Part shown: piece by piece, positions 1-8,076 of the stretch | How positions within the stretch are numbered: position 1 is the first letter of the stretch | Layout of the letters: each line of letters opens with the position of its first letter | Origin: Streptomyces sp. MspMP-M5 | GTDB taxonomy: Bacteria; Actinomycetota; Actinomycetes; Streptomycetales; Streptomycetaceae | Direction: 5' to 3' | Length of the DNA: 64,000 nucleotides | Assembly (NCBI RefSeq): GCF_000373585.1 | Contig: NZ_KB891855.1 | Coordinates: 93,840-157,839 of the forward strand | Notes under the pieces: model-generated | Database searches by the model: none | Told to the model about the DNA's origin: nothing | What the model saw: only the letters and a program-made list of their open reading frames with translations | Made by a program: the position numbers and the translations under genes

Positions 1-75
1 CCCCGACCAGCGGCCGGGCCCCCGACCGGGCGGCCCGGCCCCGCCCCCGCCCCCGCCCCAGCCCCGGAGGAGCCC

Positions 76-852
76 ATGCCCAGCCGGCACGCCCTCGTGC
101 GACGCCCCGGCCCCCGACTGGCCGACGGCCTGGTCACCCATATCGAGCGGCGGCCGGTGGACGCCGCACGGGCCCTGCGCCAGTGGGAGGCGTACGTCCA
201 GGCGCTGCGCGACCACGGCTGGCGGACCACCGAGGTCGCGCCCGCCGACGACTGCCCCGACGCGGTCTTCGTCGAGGACACCATGGTCGTCTTCCGCAAC
301 GTCGCGCTACTCGCCCGTTCCGGCGCCGACGCCCGCCGCCCCGAGCTGCCGGCCGCCCGCGAGGCCGCCGAGGCGCTCGGCTGCTCCCTGAACGCGGTGC
401 GCGCCCCGGGCACCCTCGACGGCGGCGACGTCCTCAAGGTCGGGGACACCGTCTACGTGGGCCGCGGCTGCCGCACCAACCTCGAAGGGGTCCGGCAACT
501 GCGCGCCGCCTTCGAGCCGTTGGGCGCCACGGTGATCGCCGTGCCGGTCAGCCGGGTGCTGCACCTCAAGTCGGCGGTCACCGCTCTCCCCGACGGCACC
601 GTCGTCGGCTACCCGCCGCTGGTCGAGGACCCGTCGGTCTTCCCGCACTTCCGGCCTGTCCTGGAGGAGTCCGGGGCGCATGTCGTCCTGCTGGGCGGCG
701 ACGCGCTGCTGATGGCCGCCTCCGCGCCCCGGACCGCCCAGCTGTTCACCCGCCTCGGCTACCGCCCGGTGCCCGTCGACATCAGCGAGTTCGAGAAGCG
801 GGAGGGCTGTGTCACCTGCTTGTCGGTGCGCCTGCGCGAACTGCGGGAATAG
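76..852 (+). CDS. ddaH: N(G),N(G)-dimethylarginine dimethylaminohydrolase (DDAH)
   Basis: Cytoplasmic amidinotransferase-superfamily enzyme that would hydrolyse methylated arginine (or a related guanidino compound) to citrulline and an amine. The 258-aa length is normal for the family. Visible motifs: DAVFVEDT near residue 62 (substrate-binding acids), GTLDGGDVLKVG near 112, catalytic His163 in VLHLKS, and the C-terminal EGCVTCLS box, where Cys248 fits the nucleophile. A GGAGG ribosome site ends 7 nt before the ATG. It stands alone; the next clear gene is 600 bp downstream. The family also includes arginine deiminases, but this length and the C-terminal motif favour DDAH. Confidence 0.9.
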   Translation: MPSRHALVRRPGPRLADGLVTHIERRPVDAARALRQWEAYVQALRDHGWRTTEVAPADDCPDAVFVEDTMVVFRNVALLARSGADARRPELPAAREAAEALGCSLNAVRAPGTLDGGDVLKVGDTVYVGRGCRTNLEGVRQLRAAFEPLGATVIAVPVSRVLHLKSAVTALPDGTVVGYPPLVEDPSVFPHFRPVLEESGAHVVLLGGDALLMAASAPRTAQLFTRLGYRPVPVDISEFEKREGCVTCLSVRLRELRE

Positions 853-1061
853 GCCCACGGGGCACGGAAAGTGACGGTACGTCATACAGCGGACCCGGGC
901 GCCGGCACGCCCCGACGACGGCCGCCGGCGCGTCGCGGTCGTCCATGGCCGGCCGGAGCGGCACGGACTCCTCGGCGCGGGCGGGCGGTCGCCCGCGGGC
1001 GGTACGCGCGCCGGAACGCGCCCTGTGCGCGCCCGCCGGGCCGGTCCTAGGGTGGTCCGCC

Positions 1062-1487
1062 GTGCGACGTCGAGGTGGGGAACGTCAGGGGCGGCCGGAC
1101 GGCGGACGGCTGCGGGGGCGCCGGGGGACGGCCTTCGGGGTGGCGGTCGTGGTCGGGGTGGCGGCGCTGGCGCTGCTGCTGGTGATGTGCGGTGCGGGCG
1201 GCGGGCACCGGACCTCTGCCCGGGCGGGCCCGGCGGCGGGCGGCCGCTCCCGCACGACGCCGTTCCGGAGTCCTGCCGCCCTGCAGTCCCGTGCCCCTGC
1301 CGTCCTGGATTCCTGCCGTCCTGCTGTCCTGACGTCCCGTTACGGCAAGGCGCCCACAGACGGCGCAATGGCCCGGTGCCGCGAGGGCCGTCCGGAGACT
1401 GACAGGACGCCGAACTGTCGGGACGCCGGCCCGAGGTGCCCGGTGGAAGGAGCCGATCCGTGGAGCCGCCGAGCGGAGCCGCCCTGA
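1062..1487 (+). CDS. possible small single-pass membrane protein
   Basis: Not recognised. A GTG start lies about 7 nt after a TAGGGT-like -10 box (1050-1055), the usual layout of a leaderless Streptomyces gene. The 141-aa product has a basic N-terminus, one hydrophobic segment (about residues 23-45, rich in V, A and L) and a low-complexity Ser/Arg/Pro tail. It overlaps the start of the DUF1275 gene by 28 bp. The tail does not look conserved, so this may be a chance reading frame. The rest of the 853-1459 gap holds nothing I can identify. Confidence 0.28.
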   Translation: MRRRGGERQGRPDGGRLRGRRGTAFGVAVVVGVAALALLLVMCGAGGGHRTSARAGPAAGGRSRTTPFRSPAALQSRAPAVLDSCRPAVLTSRYGKAPTDGAMARCREGRPETDRTPNCRDAGPRCPVEGADPWSRRAEPP

Positions 1488-2149
1488 CGGTGGTGATGGT
1501 CTGCCTGACCGTCGTGACCGGTGTGCTCGACGCCGCCAGCTTCCTGACCCTCGGCCATGTCTTCACCGCGAACCAGACCGGCAACCTGCTCTTCCTCGGC
1601 TTCGGCCTTGCGGTACAGGGCGGGCTGCCGGTGGCCGCGCCGGTGGTCTCGCTCGGCGCGTTCCTGGCCGGGGCGGTGGCCGGGGCCCGGCTGGAGTCCA
1701 CGCTGGCCGACCGCCGGCGCCCGTGGTTCCCGGTGGCCCTGCTGGCCGAGGCGGCGCTGCTGGCCGGCGCGGCGGTGGCCGGCTGGGAGGCGGCGCCGGC
1801 CCGCGAAGTCGCCGCGCCGCAGCGCTACGTGGTGATCGCGCTGATGGCGGTCGCGATGGGGGTGCGCAATGTCACCGCGATGCGGGCGGCCGTCCCGGAT
1901 CTCCCCACGACGGTGGCGACCCGTGCGATGACGGCCCTGGTGAGCGGTTCCGTGCTGGGCGGCGACCGGCGGCTGGGCTACGGCACCGGCGCACTGCCCC
2001 GCCGGCTCGGCTCGGTCGGCGGGATGCTCGCGGGCGGCCTGCTGGGCGCGTGGCTGATCGGCCTGGGCACCCGCACACCGCTGGTCCTGCTGCTGGCAGC
2101 GGTGACCGTGGCGGCCACCGCCTTCCTCGTGCCGGGTCTGGATGAGTGA
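1460..2149 (+). CDS. YoaK/DUF1275 family membrane protein
   Basis: Integral membrane protein of the DUF1275 (YoaK) family, about 229 aa with six predicted hydrophobic helices. The family function is unknown. Family hallmarks visible: an N-terminal GVLDAASFLTLGHVFTANQT stretch and GNLLFLG, then AMGVRNVTA and TTVATRAMTALVSG in the second half. GTG at 1460 is chosen because GGAAGGAG sits 7 nt upstream; the longer in-frame start at 1436 has no ribosome site. It converges on the secreted protease gene with an 11-bp hairpin between them. Confidence 0.82.
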   Translation: MEPPSGAALTVVMVCLTVVTGVLDAASFLTLGHVFTANQTGNLLFLGFGLAVQGGLPVAAPVVSLGAFLAGAVAGARLESTLADRRRPWFPVALLAEAALLAGAAVAGWEAAPAREVAAPQRYVVIALMAVAMGVRNVTAMRAAVPDLPTTVATRAMTALVSGSVLGGDRRLGYGTGALPRRLGSVGGMLAGGLLGAWLIGLGTRTPLVLLLAAVTVAATAFLVPGLDE

Positions 2150-2163
2150 GTCCGACGGGCGGA

Positions 2164-2195
2164 GCGCCGGCGGCTGACCGACCGGCCGCCGGCGC
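2164..2195. terminator. bidirectional hairpin terminator
   Basis: Perfect 11-bp inverted repeat GCGCCGGCGGC / GCCGCCGGCGC with a 10-nt loop, between the convergent DUF1275 and subtilase genes. There is no T-run, as is common in Streptomyces. Confidence 0.6.
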
Positions 2196-2252
2196 CCCGC
2201 ACCTGCCGAGCCCTCGTGGGCCCGCCGCCGGGTGGTCCGGCGGGAGCGTTCG

Positions 2253-3491
2253 CTACGGGACGAGCTTCAGCAGCTTGTTGGGCGAGCCGCTGCCGGGGTT
2301 GGTCACGACCCCCGAGGTGGCGCCGTTCACCAGGGCCGTGGCGACCTGGGCCGGGGTGGCGGTCGGGTGCCCGGCGAGGTAGACCGCGGCGGCGCCCGCG
2401 ACGTGCGGGGTGGCCATCGAGGTCCCGGAGATGGTGTTGGTGGCGGTGTCGCTGGTGTTCCAGGCGCTGGTGATGCTGCTGCCGGGCGCGAAGAGGTCCA
2501 CCCGGGAGCCGTAGTTGGAGTACGAGGCGCGCGCGTCGGCCGAGGTCGTCGCGCCGACGGTGAGCGCCTCGGGGACCCGCGCGGGGGAGTAGTTCTGCGC
2601 GTTGTCCCCCGAGTTGCCGGCCGCGACGGCGTAGGTCACGCCGCTCTTGATGGAGTTGCGCACGGCGGCGTCCAGGGCCGCGTCCGGGCCGCCGCCCAGC
2701 GACACATTGGCCGCCGACGGGCCCTTGTGGTTCTTGGTGACCCAGTCGATGCCCGCGACCACCTGGGCCGTGGTGCCGGAGCCGGAGTCGTCGAGCACCC
2801 GCACGGCGACGATCTTCGCCTTCTTGGCGACGCCGAACGTCGTACCGGCGATGTTGGCCGCGACGTGGGTGCCGTGGCCGTTGCCGTCCTGGGCGACGTT
2901 GTCGTTGTCGACCGCGTCGTAGCCGTTCGCCGCCCGGCCGCCGAACTCCTTGTGGGAGATCCGCACTCCGGTGTCGATGACGTACACCGTGGCGCCGGAG
3001 CCGGCGGTGGCGGGGTAGGAGTACTTCTTGTCCAGCGGCAGCTTCGCCTGGTCGATCCGGTCCAGGCCCCAGGACGGCGGGTTGGTCTGGGTGTCCAGGG
3101 CGTGCACGGTGCGGTCCTGGTAGACGTGGTCGACGGCGGGGTCGGCCGCCAGCTGTCTCGCCTGGGCCGCGGACAGGGTGGCGGCATAGCCGTTGAGCGC
3201 GGCCGTGTAGGTGCGTTTGACGGTGCCTCCGTGGGCGGATATCACGCCGCGGCCGTCCGCCGACGCGGCCTTGAGGCCGGCGCCCGGCTTGAGCGTGACG
3301 AGGTAGCTGCCGGGCACCGCGTCCGCCGCGCCGGCGCCGATCACGGTGCCCCGGGCGGGTGCCGCCTGGGCCGGGAGGGCCAGGACGCCGAGGGTGGCGG
3401 CGGCCGCGGCCGCGGTGACCGCCGTGGCGATCCGCAGGGTGGTGGCACGCCGTTGGGCGGCCCGGGAGTTGGTGGAACGCATCACTGCCAT
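2253..3491 (-). CDS. secreted S8 subtilisin-like serine protease
   Basis: Extracellular subtilase made as a pre-pro-enzyme of 412 aa. Residues 1-44 look like a Sec signal peptide ending at an AQA motif. Residues about 60-132 are an inhibitor_I9 propeptide (GSYLVTLK to VYQDRTV). The catalytic domain has Asp173 in VIDTG, His206 in GHGTHVA, the oxyanion Asn303 in AAGNSG and Ser358 in GTSMATPH, so the triad is complete. No C-terminal P/proprotein domain is present. The first ATG is preferred because AGGAGG lies 10 nt upstream; the second ATG three codons later is too far from it. It is divergent from a secreted esterase. Confidence 0.95.
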   Translation of the reverse strand: MAVMRSTNSRAAQRRATTLRIATAVTAAAAAATLGVLALPAQAAPARGTVIGAGAADAVPGSYLVTLKPGAGLKAASADGRGVISAHGGTVKRTYTAALNGYAATLSAAQARQLAADPAVDHVYQDRTVHALDTQTNPPSWGLDRIDQAKLPLDKKYSYPATAGSGATVYVIDTGVRISHKEFGGRAANGYDAVDNDNVAQDGNGHGTHVAANIAGTTFGVAKKAKIVAVRVLDDSGSGTTAQVVAGIDWVTKNHKGPSAANVSLGGGPDAALDAAVRNSIKSGVTYAVAAGNSGDNAQNYSPARVPEALTVGATTSADARASYSNYGSRVDLFAPGSSITSAWNTSDTATNTISGTSMATPHVAGAAAVYLAGHPTATPAQVATALVNGATSGVVTNPGSGSPNKLLKLVP

Positions 3492-3804
3492 CGCGAGGGG
3501 TCCTCCTCATCGGTGGCGCGCCGTGGTGCGCGCGCAAGGTGGGCGTACGGGGGCCGTACGCAATCGGCCGATCAGGAAACGTCCTTGACCGGTCGTCAAA
3601 AGGTTCGATGAGCCGCGGACAGGTATCAAGAGTCCCAACGCAATGTCATATGCGCGTCATGAACGGGCAATGACGATGCAGTGAGGAATCTGGCATGTCG
3701 GCAGATTTGCCATGAACTCTGTACCACTTTTGGCATGGACACTATCAACGACGCGGGTCTCCTGGTACGACGGATCGCGCAGCGATCCTGCTAAGGGAGG
3801 TTCC
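3492..3804. other. divergent intergenic region between protease and esterase
   Basis: 313 bp without a gene, with markedly lower GC in its right half (3640-3760). It must contain the promoters of both secreted hydrolases. The only structure I see is the TGGCATG repeat set listed separately. Confidence 0.6.
3691..3737. promoter_or_regulatory. repeated TGGCATG boxes upstream of the esterase
   Basis: TGGCATG occurs at 3691-3697 and again at 3731-3737, exactly 40 bp apart. An inverted copy (TTGCCATG, 3707-3714) lies between them. TGGCA/TGCCA at 3691 and 3708 form a short dyad. The boxes partly match the AdpA consensus TGGCSNGWWY but deviate at position 5, so AdpA binding is only a guess. Confidence 0.35.
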
Positions 3805-4611
3805 ATGAGAGTGTCCCGTTATGCGGCATTGACATCCGCCTTCTTCGTCGCCTCGTCGCTCGCGCTCACCGGCGCCGGCACCGCGACGGCATCCCAACTC
3901 CCCGCCAACGGGGGCTATGTGGCCCTCGGCGACTCCTACTCCGCCGGCGTCGGCGCCGGCAGCTACGACAGCGGCAGCGGCTCCTGCAAGCGCAGCACCA
4001 AGGCGTATCCGGCCCTCTGGGCGGCCGCGCACCGCCCGTCGTCGTTCTCCTTCACCGCCTGCTCGGGGGCCCGAACGGGTGATGTCGTCAGCGGTCAGCT
4101 AGGCCCGCTGAACTCCGCCACGAGCCTGGTCAGCATCACCATCGGCGGCAACGACGCCGGATTCGCCGACACCATGACCACCTGCGCCCTCCAGGGCGAG
4201 AGCGCCTGCCTCGCCCGCATCGCCGAGGCCCGCACCTACATCGACAACACCCTCCCGGCCAAGCTCGACACCGTGTACAAGGCCATCGCCGACAAGGCAC
4301 CCTCCGCACACGTCGTCGCCCTGGGATACCCCCGCTTCTACAAGCTCGACGGCGACTGTGACGCCGGCCTCACCGAGAAGTCCCGGGCCGCCGTCAACGC
4401 CGCCGCCGACGCCATCGACGGCGTCATCGCCAAGCGCGCCGCCGACCACGGCTTCGCCTTCGCCGATGTCAACCCCGCCTTCGCCGGCCACGAGCTGTGC
4501 TCCGGCAGTCCGTGGTTGCACAGCGTGACCTATCCCGTCGACGAGTCCTACCACCCCACCTCCGCCGGCCAAGCCGACGGCTATCTCCCGGTGTTCGGCT
4601 CCGCTGCGTGA
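3805..4611 (+). CDS. secreted SGNH/GDSL esterase or lipase
   Basis: Extracellular ester hydrolase of the SGNH family, similar in layout to Streptomyces lipases and phospholipases of this type. The 268-aa precursor has a signal peptide of about 30 residues (to ATAS). Block I GDSYSAG carries Ser44, block III GGND carries Asn116, and Asp247/His250 in DESYHPT complete the triad. Six cysteines (61, 86, 127, 135, 185, 232) allow the three disulfides typical of secreted members. ATG 3805 follows AAGGGAGG by 4 nt; an upstream in-frame extension to 3712 would bury the signal peptide and is rejected. Confidence 0.93.
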   Translation: MRVSRYAALTSAFFVASSLALTGAGTATASQLPANGGYVALGDSYSAGVGAGSYDSGSGSCKRSTKAYPALWAAAHRPSSFSFTACSGARTGDVVSGQLGPLNSATSLVSITIGGNDAGFADTMTTCALQGESACLARIAEARTYIDNTLPAKLDTVYKAIADKAPSAHVVALGYPRFYKLDGDCDAGLTEKSRAAVNAAADAIDGVIAKRAADHGFAFADVNPAFAGHELCSGSPWLHSVTYPVDESYHPTSAGQADGYLPVFGSAA

Positions 4612-4624
4612 TCTTCCGTGCACA

Positions 4625-4658
4625 GGGCGCGGGGGTGGGTGCCTCCCCCTCCGCGCCC
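4625..4658 (+). terminator. hairpin downstream of esterase gene
   Basis: GGGCGCGG / CCGCGCCC stem (8 bp plus imperfect G/C pairs inside) just after the esterase stop codon. Confidence 0.45.
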
Positions 4659-4851
4659 GGCCCTCGCCGGAACCCTCCCGCGACCGCTCAACTCGCCCTG
4701 GCGCACGCGCAGTACGTGACATTCCGTATGGTGTTCGTCAACGTCAAGGCAAGGCAGGTGAATCCGTTGACCGGTCTGCACGCGTGTCCTCCAAGAGAGA
4801 TAGGGTTACCCTGCCCGTTGGCCGGGTGCCCTCGTACGGGTGGGGAGAGTC

Positions 4852-5115
4852 ATGGAACAGATAACAGTGCGCAGCAGGGCGCGGGTCCCTGCCATCACAT
4901 GCGGGAGCAGCGCGTCCAGCGCGCGGCTGGACCGTCATCTCGCGGTGCTCGGCGGTCCCGCCATCCCGCAGCGCGAGGCCGCGGGGGCCACCTCGCTGAT
5001 GCAGGAGATCACCGCGCGTGACCACACGCGCATGAGGAAGAGCCGCGGCCACCGCGTGTCGCTGTTCGCCCCGCTGCGCAGGCTCCGCCGCTCGCTCTTC
5101 GGCGGCCACGGCTGA
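4852..5115 (+). CDS. small basic protein of unknown function (87 aa)
   Basis: I do not recognise a domain. The start ATG follows GGGGAG by 5 nt. The product has a mixed N-terminus, a predicted helix around LMQEITARDHTRMRKS, and a very basic C-terminus (PLRRLRRSLFGGHG). Base composition and third-position GC match real genes here. A palindrome AGGGTTACCCT at 4802-4812, containing a TAGGGT -10-like box, lies 40 bp upstream and may be its promoter or operator. Confidence 0.6.
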   Translation: MEQITVRSRARVPAITCGSSASSARLDRHLAVLGGPAIPQREAAGATSLMQEITARDHTRMRKSRGHRVSLFAPLRRLRRSLFGGHG

Positions 5116-5191
5116 GCCACCTCTGAAGCGGCACCATCGGCTCAGGCGACCCACCGCCCCGGCTCGGCGCAGCGCCAGGTGCCGCCTTCTC

Positions 5192-5218
5192 ACCACCCGT
5201 CACCTCGTGGCGGGTGGT
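5192..5218 (+). terminator. hairpin terminator
   Basis: 12-bp stem ACCACCCGTCAC / GTGGCGGGTGGT with one T-G pair and a 3-nt loop, followed by TCCTT. It lies between the convergent small-protein and ISP genes. Confidence 0.6.
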
Positions 5219-5288
5219 TCCTTGTGTGCCCGGACACCTGCCGCGCGGCGCACGCCGGCGGCATGGGGACGGAGCCCCGACGGCGGGT

Positions 5289-6560
5289 TCACAAGAGCGC
5301 GAACTGGCCGTCCGGGCCCTCCTCCCGGTGGTCCAGTACGGACGCCGGACGGGCCGCCGCGGCCGGCACCGGCAGCACCCCCGCGGCCCGCAGCTCCGCC
5401 GCCCCGATCAGCGGCCCGTCCGCCACCGCCCGCGCCAACTGCGCCAGCTCCGGCTCCAGTTCGGCCCGCAGCGCCAGCACGGTCACCAGCTCCAGCAGTT
5501 CCGAGGTCCACTCCTGCGGCCAGGCCGCGGGCCGCAGCGCCGCCAGCGAACCGGGCTCGGCGGGCTCATGGCCGGCCGCCCCCGCGCCCGCGCGCTGCGC
5601 GAACCACTCCGCGAGCACCCGTACGCCCCCGGCGTGGAACTCCCAGGCACCCGACGGCACCGGTGCGATCCGGCCGTCGCCGAGCGACAGCGTCTCGTCG
5701 TCGGGGTCGTAGGCGAGGGTGTCGGGCAGTCCGCGGACGGGCAGCGCGGCCCGGACGTAGGGCCGCCGGCCGCCGGGCAGCCGCGGCCGCCCGCCGGACC
5801 CCTCCGGCCCGTCCACCTGGTACGCGCCCCAGGTGGACAGCCACAGCAGACGGGCGCCCAGTGCCACCCCGCGGTCCCACAGGGCCGCATCGGCGGTGAG
5901 CGGTACCGCGGTGCCGTCGGGCGAGTGCACGGCGGTGGCGGCGATCCAGGCGAGCAGGCCGTCCGGCGGGACCGTACGGTCCAAGTGGCGGGCGAGGAGC
6001 GCGGTGAGGCCCGGCGCGAGGTTGGGTTCGGTGCCGCCGGGCCGGCGGTAGAGCGGACGGATCCGGCCGGGGCGCCCGGCGGGCGAGCGACCGTCCGGAA
6101 GTAGCGCGGAGCAGACCACCGCGGGGCCGGAGGTCCCCGGCTCCTGCCCCAACTCCACCAGGAACAGCTGGTGTTCGTCGGCCACCCGCCACAGCTCCGG
6201 GCGGGCCGCGTCGATCAGCCGGTGGTCGGGCAGCAGCCATTGCCGGTCGAACGGGCCGTGCAGCACCCGCACCGGCTCCGGGCACGGGCCGACCGCCCGG
6301 GCCAGCCGTGCGGTCGGGGTGTCCTGCCCGGGGAGCTGGCCGACCGCGGAGTGCAGGGTGCGGGCCCGGGACGGGCCGAACAGCCGCTCTCGGTCGGCCG
6401 GGTCCGCGGTGTCCGCGAGCATCTTCCACCGGGCGCGCAGGGTGGCCGGATCCGGGCCCCGCACCCAGGAGCGGCCGAGCCGCAGCGGCGCCGCGGACCA
6501 CGGCATCAGATCGGACAGCCGTGGCGCGTCCAGCCCTGGCGCGCCCTGCTTCGCCGTCAA
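5289..6560 (-). CDS. stand-alone type ISP restriction-modification specificity-domain protein
   Basis: The protein (423 aa) matches the C-terminal specificity domain of LlaBIII-like type ISP restriction-modification enzymes, as stand-alone Streptomyces proteins of this kind are annotated. Landmarks: LSDLMPWSAAPLRLGRSWV at the start, VRVLHGPFDRQWLLPDHRLID, RLPGGRRPYVRA, AWPQEWTSELLELVTVLAL and a C-terminal VLDHREEGPDGQFALL. No helicase, nuclease or methyltransferase motifs (DEAD box, PD-(D/E)XK, NPPY) are present, so it cannot be a complete R-M enzyme. The start is TTG, right beside the left end of the tnpB element, so its native 5' end or promoter may have been replaced. Confidence 0.75.
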   Translation of the reverse strand: MTAKQGAPGLDAPRLSDLMPWSAAPLRLGRSWVRGPDPATLRARWKMLADTADPADRERLFGPSRARTLHSAVGQLPGQDTPTARLARAVGPCPEPVRVLHGPFDRQWLLPDHRLIDAARPELWRVADEHQLFLVELGQEPGTSGPAVVCSALLPDGRSPAGRPGRIRPLYRRPGGTEPNLAPGLTALLARHLDRTVPPDGLLAWIAATAVHSPDGTAVPLTADAALWDRGVALGARLLWLSTWGAYQVDGPEGSGGRPRLPGGRRPYVRAALPVRGLPDTLAYDPDDETLSLGDGRIAPVPSGAWEFHAGGVRVLAEWFAQRAGAGAAGHEPAEPGSLAALRPAAWPQEWTSELLELVTVLALRAELEPELAQLARAVADGPLIGAAELRAAGVLPVPAAAARPASVLDHREEGPDGQFALL

Positions 6561-6766
6561 CGGGGCATCCTCCGCAGGAGATCCCGCCGTTCAGGCTGTG
6601 GCGGGGATGCCTCCCGCATGCGGGAGACAACTCCGGCTCGTGCGAAGCGTGGCAGGGATACCCAGTCCACTGTCGGAGCGATTCGACCTTCCCCTGTCTC
6701 GAAGGTGGAGCAGGCCACAGCGGGATGGAGGAGCAACTGTCATACCTCCCAGGTAGGTTGTTGAGC

Positions 6767-7993
6767 ATGACGGGGACACTGAAGGCGACTGAGTATGCCG
6801 GTTGTGCCCGGTACACATATCGGCTTCGTGTGTCCGCCGGCGCGAACACGGCGCTGGCTGCGGAGTGGGACCGTTGCCGCTGGACCTGGAACGAATGCGT
6901 TGCCAAGTCCAAGAAGGTGTACCTGTACAACGCGGCACATCCTGACGATCGGCAGACCTGCGGCCCAGCCCAGCTCGACAGAATGCTAACCAAGGCCCGA
7001 CGTATAACCTCCTGGCTGCGTGAGGGTGCGTCCGTGCCGCAGCAGCAGGTCGTACGGGACTTCGCCGCGTCGCGTGCCAAGGCGCTGAAGGACATCAAGG
7101 CAAGGCTTCCGATGCGGCAGCGGGCCGGGATGCCCAAGTACAAGAAGAAGGACAAGGCTGATCCGAGCCTGAATTACACCCGGCGTGGTTTCCGGCTCAA
7201 GGACGGGCGCCTGTATCTGGCATGCGGCATCGTGGTGACGGTGGTGTGGTCACGGAAGCTGCCCGCAGAGCCGTCGTCGGTGCGCGTGCACCGGGATAGC
7301 CTCGGGCACTGGTACTGCTCGTTTGTCGTTCCCGTCACTGCCGAGCCCTTGCCGAGCACGGGAGCAGTGATCGGGATTGACTGGGGCGTGCGTGAGACGG
7401 CTACCACCACGAGCGACGCCCACGATCTTCCCCACGTCGAGCACGGTCGCAAAGCGGCTTCGCGACTGGCCCGGTACCAGCGCATGATGTCCCGCCGTGG
7501 GCGTCCGAAAGGCAAGCCGCAGTCCCGCGGATACCGAAAAGCGCAGCGACAGGTCGCCAAGCTGCACAAGAAGATCGCCCGTCAGCGGCAGGACACCGGG
7601 CGCAAGTGGGCCAAGGGCGTCGTGCGTGACCACGACGTGATAGCGGTGGAAGACTTCCGACCGAAGTTCCTTGCCAAGACCACGATGGCCCGCAAGGCAT
7701 CTGATGCCGCCGTCGGCGCCACCAAGGCGGCGCTGATCGAGATGGGCCGCAAACACGGGCGCGACGTGCGCCTGGTACATCCCGCGCATACCACCATGGA
7801 TTGCGCATCGTGCGGAGCGAGAACCAAGCACGCACTGCCTCTTTCGGAACGCACATACACCTGCACTCGGTGCGGAGCCATATCCCCCAGGGATAAGAAC
7901 TCCGCCCGCGTGATGCTGGCCCGGGCAGGTCTGAACCCGGCTGGTGCTGATCGCGTAAGACTCGTTCGTCAGCTTGACGACCAAGCAGCGTGA
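6767..7993 (+). CDS. tnpB: TnpB RNA-guided nuclease / IS605 OrfB-type protein
   Basis: The 408-aa length is typical. The RuvC-like active site is intact: Asp205 in VIGIDWG, Glu295 in IAVEDF and Asp376 in SPRDKNSA. The zinc ribbon is CASCG (Cys346, Cys349) plus CTRCG (Cys366, Cys369). Residues 1-130 hold the OrfB N-terminal helix-turn-helix region. TnpB proteins bind an RNA read from the 3' end of their own gene and cut DNA matching the flanking sequence; that is family knowledge, not visible here. ATG 6767 is the first clear start; a TTG two codons earlier is possible. No frameshift or stop suggests recent or maintained activity. Confidence 0.92.
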   Translation: MTGTLKATEYAGCARYTYRLRVSAGANTALAAEWDRCRWTWNECVAKSKKVYLYNAAHPDDRQTCGPAQLDRMLTKARRITSWLREGASVPQQQVVRDFAASRAKALKDIKARLPMRQRAGMPKYKKKDKADPSLNYTRRGFRLKDGRLYLACGIVVTVVWSRKLPAEPSSVRVHRDSLGHWYCSFVVPVTAEPLPSTGAVIGIDWGVRETATTTSDAHDLPHVEHGRKAASRLARYQRMMSRRGRPKGKPQSRGYRKAQRQVAKLHKKIARQRQDTGRKWAKGVVRDHDVIAVEDFRPKFLAKTTMARKASDAAVGATKAALIEMGRKHGRDVRLVHPAHTTMDCASCGARTKHALPLSERTYTCTRCGAISPRDKNSARVMLARAGLNPAGADRVRLVRQLDDQAA

Positions 7994-8030
7994 GCCAGGG
8001 ATCCGCCCGTCCGCGGGTGGAGCAGTCAAG
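7850..8030 (+). ncRNA. candidate omega (reRNA) scaffold at tnpB 3' end
   Basis: Position-based call. In characterised TnpB elements the guide RNA scaffold overlaps the tnpB 3' end and stops at the right end of the element; the guide is the next 16-20 nt. Here that would put the guide at about 8031-8050, in the gap before the GntR gene. The 8003-8020 hairpin would be the terminal scaffold stem. The 5' limit is arbitrary. Confidence 0.3.
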
Positions 8031-8076
8031 CGGAGCCCCTCCCGGAGCACGCACGGCGTCCTGCTGGATCTCCGGT

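Larger units (their letters stand above)
6581..8030 (+). mobile_element. IS605-superfamily (IS1341-type) element with tnpB only
   Basis: About 1.45 kb between two minus-strand genes. The left end is marked by an imperfect hairpin (ATCCCGCC 6581-6588 / GGCGGGGAT 6600-6608) followed by the 16-bp perfect palindrome CTCCCGCATGCGGGAG (6611-6626). The right end has a hairpin (CCGCCCG 8003-8009 / CGGGTGG 8014-8020) followed by GCAGTCAAG. TCAA at 8026-8029 fits the right-end cleavage tetranucleotide known for IS608-type elements. No tnpA is present, so transposition needs a transposase in trans. The boundaries are inferred to within a few tens of bases on the left. Confidence 0.65.

Noticed and set aside
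183..1060. Open frame overlapping ddaH in another frame
   Set aside because: It runs out of frame across a clear DDAH gene; high-GC genes here give long spurious frames. Only the 3' segment from 1062 is kept as a weak candidate.
4767..4806. TTGACC plus TAGGGT as a promoter for the 87-aa protein
   Set aside because: The spacing is 28 bp, too long for a normal sigma-70-type promoter.
6308..6766. N-terminal extension of TnpB
   Set aside because: It runs antisense through the ISP-domain gene; TnpB has a standard N-terminus starting at 6767.
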